64,000 bases of DNA from the NCBI GenBank assembly GCA_002221725.1, contig NJFT01000004.1, positions 186,001-250,000 on the forward strand, in the 5' to 3' direction. The position numbers and the translations under genes are program-made. The notes beneath the pieces were generated by a model. That model ran no database searches, was not told the origin of the DNA, and saw only the letters and a program-made list of their open reading frames with translations. How positions within the stretch are numbered: the first letter of the stretch is position 1; each line of letters begins with the position of its first letter. Below are positions 56,226 to 64,000 of the stretch, in pieces. This DNA is from Scedosporium boydii (lineage: Eukaryota > Ascomycota > Sordariomycetes > Microascales > Microascaceae).

Positions 56226-57525
56226 GTGTGTAGGTAATGTACTGTCTCAAGGCCTGGGCCTTCGACAGGTTTCCATCAGAGGGCGGTGGGGGGAGATCCG
56301 TTCGAAGGGAAGACACAAAAAAAAAAAAACTACCGCCGGTTCAGGGTCAGGTGTCGGTTACAATAACCGAAAGCTGCAGCTTTCACCGTTGGCGGCTGGG
56401 AGACCGGGGGGGTTGCTCTTCAATTTCCCTGCACAAGCGACGCAAAGTTCGTTGGGGATATGCACAAGATCGAAATCGGCGACGCACTTAGGGGCGTGGG
56501 ATGAGCTCTTTTTCCTAGCTAACGCTGTTCTGGTTGGGCCGGACGAAGACGCGTAGGTTTATGTACTCCGCTCTTGTCTAGTGGGGACGGGATTGTTGAG
56601 ACGTGGGATTTTAGTCAAAAAGGGGGTTTTGGCCAGACACATCGTCCGCACATGCAAATTATTTTGCAGTTTTTTATCAATTTCATTTCGAGATTTGATT
56701 CAATGACGTCCCCATCAGAGATTGCCGTGTTATGCAGGGTGCTTGTGGTGGCCCGGAAAATTAGAATCTCCGTGTCCCACGGCTCTTGATTGGCCGGGGT
56801 TATTGGAGGGGAGTAGAATGTTCTGATTGGCTCAACGGTAAATCCCGTCGCCCCACCCGTTTTCACGAGTCTTCTTTCTTAGCCTTCTGTTTTAGCCCAT
56901 GTCCACGCCCTGGCAGCAACGACCCAAGCCTCAGATCCAGCAGCGAAGTCGGATTAGTCATGGACACAGGAAGAATCCAGCTATGCCTCTCGTGGCGACA
57001 GGTGTCAGGTACCACGAAGCGGAATGGAAAGAGCTCCCGAAGGAGCAAGTTGTCAATGAGCGAACCTGCCAACATTTTTTGGCTCATCGACTAGAGCATT
57101 TTCAATTTGGGCCATCCGTCCTTTCGTTTTTCGGGATCCCCGACCTTGAAGTTGTCCGCTCTTTTCTGTTGTTGACTCGTCGAAGAAAATCCTCTACAGC
57201 GAGCTTTACCTGTGCCGCTGTTCGATTGCGTGTCATCACTGGAGTACGCACACACAATCTTCAAGCCACGGTATCCATCACCAGCGAACACTCTCTAGCG
57301 ACTATTCGGTCTCCTATTCACGCCGATAGCAACTTCCTTCTCCGCCCGCTTACGGAGACGTGGACGCAAAACGAAATAAACTTCCCAAAGCTTATGTCGC
57401 ACCCTGGCACAGCAACTCCATCTTTTATCCAACTCATCACGAGACTTAAAACTGCGCAATCCTACCTTCGCTGACCTCGAGCGACACGATACTTCAACAG
57501 CCATCGCTTTGAATTCCCATCCACC
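56226..57525. promoter_or_regulatory. Divergent promoter region between PSD1 and the HERP-like gene
   Basis: 1.3 kb separates the two starts. A frame of 191 codons with an ATG at 56899 (ends 57474) is open on the plus strand, but it shows no domain and overlaps other long frames, so I treat it as non-coding or leader sequence. An A-rich run is present near 56319. Confidence 0.45.
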
Positions 57526-59722
57526 ATGGAGCCCGAGGAGGCTCCCCAGGCCGCCCACGATGCTCCCAACTCCGAGGCCCCAGTGCCCGCCGAGCAGCTC
57601 ACTATCAACCTGAAGATCATCTCTCCAAATCTCACCCAGCCCCTCAGTCTTCCAGCCCTACCTGTGACGACAACCGTTGTGCAGTTGAAGGAGAGGATAC
57701 GGCAGCAGCTCCATAGTCGGCCGGCTGATCCTCAGCAACGCCTAATTTACAGAGGTCGCATGCTGAACCGTTCAGAGGAGAAACTTCTGGACCTGTTTGG
57801 TGAAGAGATGGTGAGAGTTTCCAAGGACCGGCAACATTGGTAATAGCATTGACTAACTGCTCGCCTCCTGCGTCTAGATCCGTACCTCCGACCAGCAATC
57901 CATACATCTTATCCTCCCCGAGCAACTCGAAAGCCCGTCGCTCTCTTCCACAACAACGCCGGTTCGTGGTCAGAGCCCCGCGCCAGCGCAAGCGCCACGT
58001 GCTCAGGACGCCATCAACAATGCCCACCAGTATTTCGACTCCGTCTTCCAACAGAGTGCTCGTCACATGGCACGAAGATTACCTACTGTGACAACGACCG
58101 TGACTACACCGATCGGTGGGCCTCAGCAAGCGACTGGCCATACCGACCAACATGCCCACCACCCTAATCCTCATCCTGGTACATACAGTGCCCACCCGAC
58201 GGCTCCTCAGATGTACCGCAGTCAACACTCCCCCGCCTACACACAGAACCTCCAGCAATTCGCCCAACGCCTGAGCAGGGAAGCCGCATGGCATAGAGCG
58301 CATATGCAGTACGACCGCGCGGCGATGGGTATGGGTGGTCTAAGGTACAACAATCTTCCTCAAGTGCCTGCTGTCAACACTCCAGAGGCCAATGGCGCCC
58401 AGCGCCGCACCAGCCCGGTCCCGAATAACGACGGACATCGAGTAAACGCAACCGAGCAGGGACTCTCCGATTCCGAAGTACAGAATATCCTCCGAGGAGC
58501 GGACACGCGCCAGGCTATTCAAACCATGACGGCTGCCATGCAGAGAAGCACATCGGGTGCATCGATGGGCCTTCCCCAGAGTGGGAGGGCTACGCCGAAT
58601 CAAACATCCCGCACTCCCAGCGGCAGCACTAGCTCCGGTCTGTCTGGCGCTACGGAAGTCTACATCCTGAACTCGCCGAATGGGCCCCGCGGCCTGTTGA
58701 TAAACAACCATTCCGAGACATACTATACACCATCCCTACGCCCGACGGCTACAACAACCGGCTCTTCTTACGGGTTACCGCTCCCTCAGCTACGGAGGAA
58801 CGTCACGTTCACCACGGACACCCACGCGCCAGCCGCAGCGCCGCAGCAGCAACAGCAGCAGCAACATAACCAGCCAAGAGAAGGACAGGGTCGAGCACGG
58901 CGCCGAATGAGGGTTCAAGTTCATCGTGCGGGACGCATACCCGTTGGTGTCCGTCAAAACAATGCGGGCATGGTTGCGCTGATTGCCAGGCTGTGGCCCC
59001 ATTTCTGGTTGGCGGTGAGGCTTGGACTGTTTGTGTGGTGGTTCACCTCACCCACCTCTAGCTGGTCGAGGTGGATTGCCGTCGTCGCGATCGCCATTTC
59101 GATCTTTGTACTGAACACTGGTGCTCTCGACGGATTCGCTGATCAACTATGGAGGATCATATGCCGTCACATGGAGAACCTCATCCCCATGGCCGGTCCA
59201 GAGGCTGCGCAAGCCCTTCGCCGAGATGGTAATCAGAATCAAAACCAGAACCAGAACCCGAATGACGCGGAGAACGCCGCCCCCACGCAGCAGAGGGGTG
59301 GCGGCGGAAACGGCGAGAACCCCGACCCCGCCACCATGGCGGCCCGGCTCGTCGAGCAACGCCGAGAAGCCAACGGCAACTGGCTCCTCAATCTTGTCCG
59401 ACGCGCCGAACGGGCTGGCTTGCTGTTCCTTGCCAGCATCGCGCCGGGTGTTGCCGAGCGTCATATTGCGAATCTCGAGGCGGAGGCAGAGCGGCAGCGT
59501 AGGGAGGCTGAAGCTGAGGCAGCGGCTGAGGAGGCGAGACGCGCTGCTGAGAGCGAGGCTGCTGCGGAGGCTGGTGACGAGGCTTCGGGTGCTGAAGGAT
59601 CGGGTGCCACTGAAGGTGAAGGCAGCAGTGAAGACGAGAACGTTCCCCAGGTCAATGTCGAGGGACCTTCCCCTCCACCTGCAGACGCACCAGCTCCACA
59701 GCCCGAGCTCATCGCCGTTTGA
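57526..59722 (+). CDS. HERP-like ubiquitin-domain ER membrane protein
   Basis: Two exons, 57526-57810 and 57878-59722, giving 709 aa from an ATG in strong context (CCACCATGG). Residues about 24-110 form a ubiquitin-like domain: LTINLKIISPN, VVQLKERIRQQL, QQRLIYRGRMLNRSEEKLLD, and after the splice IRTSDQQSIHLIL. A long Ser/Thr/Gln-rich linker with a polyglutamine run (near 417) follows. Two adjacent hydrophobic segments lie at about 460-515 (FWLAVRLGLFVWWF and WIAVVAIAISIFVLNTG), a hairpin insertion as in Herpud1. Then come an Asn-Gln repeat near 546 and an Ala/Glu-rich helix (about 625-670). HERP proteins sit in the ER membrane with the UBL in the cytosol and help ER-associated degradation. 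The UCH37 gene converges on it. Confidence 0.88.
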
Positions 59723-60385
59723 ATGTTTCGATCACCTAGCATCCGACCTAAAGGGATGGGCAGCAAGCAGTAGGTGAGAGTAGTTGCGGGCCTTCAAAAC
59801 CCTCGAAAAGTGATCATCATCCCTCGGCCGTTTTACTTTTCTTCTTCCCTTTCCTTCTCCGTTTTTCATTTTTCACGAACAGATTAAGGCTCAGGCCCTC
59901 GACAAAATCAAAGCAGAAGCGAGTCAAAGAGAGCTTTTTAGGCGTTTCGGGGGAAGCATTTGAATTTGAATTCGTCTTTTTTCCCCAATCACATGTAGAT
60001 GACTTGAAGATTGTGGTGGAGGAACATTAATGAACCAACACTAAGGTTTCTTTGCGACGTTCTTTGGCGCTGTTCACTTGTGTATATAACTTCTCGGAAT
60101 CCGTGATGAACTTGATTCTATGTATAAAAACGTCGACTCTGGTGGATTCGAGGCTCAGGAGCTATATATGATTTTGTGACGAATGCTTCTTGGGGCATAA
60201 CCTTACTCGGCTAGGAAGACCATAATAGATGATATGTAGCAGGGTGAGTATCCGTTTGTGACTACCGGTCTATAAAGCTCCATACAATCAAGCCCAAGAA
60301 CCGAAATTTGAGATGATCATAAAGACAGAGATCCCCATATTGATCTCTAGGATTATACAGCCTCTCCCCCGCTATGCCCTCCACC
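59723..60385. other. Convergent 3' intergenic region
   Basis: 663 bases between the HERP-like and UCH37 stop codons. A T-rich stretch (TTTTACTTTTCTTCTTCCC, about 59830-59848) follows the first. No gene is seen. Confidence 0.5.
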
Positions 60386-61598
60386 TCATCCCTCCATCTC
60401 AACATCCCCACCGCCCTGTTTCCTCGCCGCCCTAATCTTCTGCATAGCCATCCACTCAGCCTCCCTCTTCGCCGTCGCATCCTTAATCCACTCATCAAAC
60501 TTCCCCTCCGCAACCTTGACCTTAACGACTCCCTTGAGCACCTCGCCCGCGAAACCGACGAAATTGTGTCTCCGCAGGGCATTCTCAAACATCCACGCCT
60601 CGCGCTTCCTCTCCTCCGCCTCGAGGGTATCCACGTCTCCGATCTCCTGGGCTGCCAGCCGTCGATCCCTCACGACGGCGAGCAGATTGAAGCGTATCTC
60701 TGAGGCATCGTAGCGCGCGATGCGCCTCTGCAGCACGTCCATTACCTTTGCGGCGAAGGTCTCGGGTGCCGCAGCGCAGTCTCCGTGTGAGATGGGCGCG
60801 GGCTGCAACCCGTCCAGCTCGTACAGCTTCCCATTGATGGGCAAATAGGCGATGAAATGAAACGCATCATCGGGCTCCCCTTCCTTTTGCGTCTCGTCAA
60901 CGAAGGGACTGCTCTTGGCGAAGCTATTATGCACCTCCCTAATAAGCTCGGAATTGCTCAGCGCCTCGCCACGGATATCCGGCGGCAACACGCCCGCGAA
61001 CTCTTTGAACTCGGCGAGCTGCGTTCCGACGTCGATCTCGGGCCGGTTGAGCACGACGCTGAGGAGGGCTTGCGTGCCGCAGGCGTTTTGGATCGTCTGG
61101 TGGGCGAAGAAGATGTCCTCGGAGGCGGCGTGGTCGTAGGTCCCGTCGTGCGGGGCGGAGGCTCCCGTGTAAGGGCGGTCGGTGGGGAATTTGAAGAGGA
61201 AGATTACGCCGTAGACGGGGTGGAGGGCGGAGAGGTAGGAGGGGTCGAGGGAGAGGAGTTCTTCGAATTGGACGTCTTTTACGCCGAGGTTTTCGAGGAG
61301 GTATGTGAAGACGCCCTGGAGAGGAGAGCATTGTTAGCTGTTGGTTTCTTCTTCTTTTTACTTCTTTTCCTTTTCTTCTGTTTTTTTCTCTATGGAGAAT
61401 AGTGGCGAGCTGTATCTGACGAGCTCCGAGGGTCTTCGGGGAAGGGTGAAGAGGGCAAACAAGTGGAATCACACATACCGCATCGGACTCGACTGCAGCA
61501 GAGATTATTGGTCAGTATAAATAGATAGACGCCAGAGCTGTGTCTGGAGAAGAACGAGCTCAAGTCAGGTACTCACTTGTATTCCAACCTCCACTCAT
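60386..61598 (-). CDS. uch2: Ubiquitin C-terminal hydrolase, UCH37/UCHL5-type (S. pombe Uch2 orthologue)
   Basis: Three exons on the minus strand: 61577-61598 (22 nt), 61489-61502 (14 nt) and 60386-61315, giving 321 aa. The joined start MSGGWNT/IESDA/GVFTYLLENLGVKDVQFEEL is the conserved first segment of UCH enzymes, so the 14-nt microexon is well supported. The catalytic residues are all there: Gln in FAHQTIQ, Cys in NACGTQALL (about residue 89), His in DAFHFIAYLPI (about 164) and Asp in YELDGLQP. The C-terminal extension (KFDEWIKDATAKREAEWMAM) is the UCH37-like domain that in relatives binds Rpn13 at the 19S proteasome or INO80. The final residues are GGGDVEMEG. The gene removes ubiquitin from chains at the proteasome. 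Confidence 0.95.
61489..61502 (-). other. 14-nt microexon of the UCH37 gene
   Basis: It is flanked by a CTGCAG acceptor and a GTATGT donor. It codes for the end of Ile and then Glu-Ser-Asp-Ala, which is needed to join MSGGWNT to GVFTYLLE in frame. Confidence 0.88.
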
Positions 61599-62724
61599 TC
61601 TTCTGTGATGTTTAATAGTTCTGTGGGAGAAACGTGGAGTGGTGTAGCGCGGGGGTATGTGGTGGGGTGCGGCTCCGGTTAGTCGAGTTCAGTCTGCAGC
61701 GCAAATTTGCAGGTTGGGGAGCTTTCAATGTTGCCGTTGCAGAGCTTCTTCACACTTCAGCAAGATCTGGTGTGTTTGATTTTAGGTAGGAGCTGACGTT
61801 GCTTGGGGTTGCTGAAGCTATGGTCCCGTTTGTCACTTGTCACTTTTTCTTGAACCTCTATGCGAGACATGGGACGCTAAGCATTAATCCGTAAAGTGAT
61901 ATACCGCTAAAAAGGGGGTAATCCCGTTGTCGGGATGCGCTTGAAGATGGAAAATGGTGGTGCCAACAGTCTTTTTTCAAACATTTCCAGTACTTTTGTA
62001 TTTTAGAAAGTCAATTCCCAAACTTCGGCAGGATAAGGTGTGCTCGGCCTCGATGTCGCAAAGCGAATCTGGCGAGGCTGTCCTGGCACTTGTGCCCTCC
62101 TCGTACCCCATATACTTTCACCATCTGTTCTTCGAGATCTGACAACCAATCCTCTTATAGGGTTGAAGCTCCTCTCTTTTTTTTCCACCTGCTCCTTCTT
62201 TTCCTTTCTCGCTTCTTTAAGGTATCAGACTAGCTCTTTGCCTTCACCCCAGAGTTGTCTGGGGGCGCCGAGGGATGGGCGGAGCTATTGTTCAATGCTT
62301 TCCAAGGTTGCACTCCATCAGGCCGGGATCGGGATAGCGTGGGGGAACGCGAGCTTTTTCACTCCCTGCTCTAACCTTATCAATCAATATACATCATTGA
62401 TCTTCGTTCATCTTACCTTTAAATCATCGACGCTGCCTACCAGATCCTAGTCTCCAACTTCACAAGCTAAAGAATTCCTCGTTCTCCTCAGTTCCCAGCG
62501 TTGAGCCCGTGTCCTGGTCGTTCCTGTTCCTCAATCTAAGCCGGTCCGCGTCCGAGCTTTGATAGGACAATCCCGTATCTCCGTGTTCTTCATATCAAAA
62601 AGACTGAGTAGAAAGCGCTTGAAAACAACACCCGCACAATAGACCAAGCCCTCCCTCCGCCCCTCTGGGAGCTCCTCATTGTCTCCAGCCGCTACTTCCA
62701 AAAGAAACAAAGGACACACAAAAA
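61599..62724. promoter_or_regulatory. Divergent promoter region between UCH37 and the PQ-loop gene
   Basis: 1.1 kb with short open frames only. Pyrimidine-rich tracts near 62160-62220 are compatible with a core promoter for the plus-strand gene. Confidence 0.45.
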
Positions 62725-63531
62725 ATGGATAATCCAATAGCCGCAAATATCCTAGGAACCGCCGGCGCCGTCTGCTGGTCCATCCAGGTCCGTCCACCCG
62801 CGATGATCACCACATCACTCCCTCCCTAAGAAAAGGAAAGGGAACAACCAAAACTTATATAACCCCCCAAACCACAGCTCATCCCCCAAATCATCAAAAA
62901 CTACCGCCTCCACAGCACCAAGGGCCTCCACCACACAATGTACATGTCCTGGGCTATCGCCGGCATCCCCCTCGGCGTCTACAACCTCGCCCAAGACCTC
63001 AACGTAGCCCTCCAAGTCCAACCCAACATCCTCATCTTCCTCAGTCTCGTCGCATGGGCCCAGTGCAAATATTACGGCGATCGTTGGCGCTTACCCCGCG
63101 TGCTGCTCGCCACGGCTGTAGTCGGCGCTTTGATCGGAGGCGCGGAGGCCGGGTTGTATTTTGCGCTGAGGTTAGGAAAGAGGAGAGGGGTCGAGTGGCC
63201 TTTGACGCTGATGGCTGTGTTGGCTGCGCTGTTGCTTGCTGTTGGCGTGTTACGGTATTATTGGGAGATTTATAAGGCGAGATCCGTTCAGGGTATTTCG
63301 TACATGTTTGTCTCTATCGATGCTGGCGGGGACCTCGTTTCGATTCTTGCTATCTTGTTTAGCCCGCGGATTGATGTTGTGGGCATCGTCGTTTACTCGG
63401 TCGAGTTGGTACTTTGGATCGGGATTGGACTCTTGGGCGTTCATTATAGGCTGCGGGTGTGGATATGCAAGAAGCTGTCGAAAGAAAAAAAAGAAGAAGA
63501 AGAAGAAGAAGAAGAAGAAGAAAATAGTTGA
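62725..63531 (+). CDS. PQ-loop repeat membrane protein (lysosomal/vacuolar amino-acid transporter-like)
   Basis: Two exons, 62725-62787 and 62878-63531, giving 238 aa. The splice joins GTAGAVCWSIQ to LIPQIIKNYRLHSTKGL, which completes the first PQ-loop motif. The second half has RYYWEIYKARSVQGISYMFV, the second PQ-loop-like motif. Seven hydrophobic segments are apparent. The family includes cystinosin, Ypq/PQLC2 and other small seven-helix transporters of vacuolar or lysosomal membranes. The substrate cannot be told from sequence. The C-terminus is a Lys-rich stretch then a run of Glu encoded by a GAA repeat, ending EENS, so tail length is probably variable. The start is the first ATG, directly before the first membrane helix. 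Confidence 0.9.
63493..63522 (+). repeat. (GAA)n repeat encoding a polyglutamate tail
   Basis: About ten AGA/GAA units at the very end of the PQ-loop coding region, coding for consecutive Glu residues. Confidence 0.9.
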
Positions 63532-64000
63532 ACCCAAGCGAATCTACATCCATCAGTGACGCCGATTTCCTGCCCCCGCTATAAGGAGACATGCCGGATT
63601 CTCATCCCCCCAGGTCCGTCGAACTGTGAGACCACGATATGGTATATCGTCTACCCTGTACCGCCAGAAGCCAGCCGGGACTGGCATCGGTAGACCAGTA
63701 ACTCGAACTACTCAGGTCAATCATTTGCACTCGAGCAACCATCAGAATCACACAAAAACGTCGTTTCTCCAAGTTGCTCATTCCATAATACAACTTATTG
63801 ATGCCATGCCAAAGTAACTACCCCCTGAACAATCCAATGATCGCTCCAAATTCGGCCGTACAGAAACACCTGCGCATCAAATCCGGGGCCTCTTGAGCAA
63901 ATTCGCTCTGTCCAGCGGCATACATCCCTTCGTAGAAACATTTTCATATGATCCATGATTCGTCCCGGCTCCCAGAGCTAGAGGGCGCACATTCCATATT
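63532..64000. other. 3' flank of the PQ-loop gene to the window end
   Basis: 469 bases. Short open frames in several phases without recognisable content; no further gene can be supported before the end. Confidence 0.5.

Noticed and set aside
59121..59777. 218-codon alternative frame within the HERP-like gene
   Set aside because: Arg/Ser-rich out-of-frame reading of the Ala/Glu-rich C-terminal segment.
1..64000. CRISPR array, phage, insertion sequence or organellar insert
   Set aside because: No regularly spaced direct repeats, transposase, integrase or mitochondrial gene was seen; the content is ordinary fungal nuclear DNA.

Overview
The window is nuclear DNA from a filamentous ascomycete (Pezizomycotina, probably Sordariomycetes). 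The evidence is genes of one to ten exons with short introns (about 55-200 bp, GT..AG ends, CTAAC-like branch sites), fungus-type families (Zn2Cys6 regulator, SRPK-like kinase, DUF6590, HBN1/FRM2 nitroreductase, N2227 methyltransferase, Kap104), pyrimidine-rich leaders, and no bacterial, viral or organellar gene content. Exon structures below were built by hand from splice signals, reading phase and remembered family conservation; no search was run.

Layout: 4.4-6.4 kb, Zn2Cys6 transcription factor (+) with a roughly 0.9 kb leader almost free of AUG and an unusual repeat array downstream. 10.9-14.0 kb, Kap104/transportin (-). 16.0-16.6 kb, proteasome assembly chaperone 4 (-). 17.3-19.0 kb, N2227/carnosine-type methyltransferase (+). 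19.4-20.4 kb, short-chain dehydrogenase (-). 21.9-24.0 kb, ten-exon DUF6590 protein (-). 25.5-27.8 kb, proline-rich coiled-coil orphan (+). 32.6-33.2 kb, secreted cyanovirin-N homologue (+). 34.1-36.1 kb, cytochrome P450 (-). 36.1-45.8 kb, a gene-poor stretch. 45.8-47.7 kb, NADPH/FAD reductase without an FMN domain (+). 50.6-51.3 kb, nitroreductase (+). 51.7-53.2 kb, SRPK-like kinase with an apparent one-base deletion (-). 54.4-56.2 kb, mitochondrial phosphatidylserine decarboxylase (-). 57.5-59.7 kb, HERP-like ubiquitin-domain membrane protein (+). 60.4-61.6 kb, UCH37/Uch2 deubiquitinase (-). 62.7-63.5 kb, PQ-loop membrane protein (+).

Most genes are housekeeping and do not form one pathway. 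Three touch the ubiquitin-proteasome system (PAC4, HERP-like, UCH37), but they are not co-oriented. The accessory part is about 28-45.8 kb: a small secreted lectin-like gene, one P450 and long non-coding stretches. I found no backbone biosynthetic gene, transposon or complete novel system there. The best leads are a 9-bp near-palindrome (TACTCCGTA/TACTTCGTA and reverse complements) repeated only between genes, the AUG-depleted leader and downstream repeat array around the transcription factor, a 14-nt microexon, a GC-AG intron, a retainable in-frame intron and the kinase frameshift.
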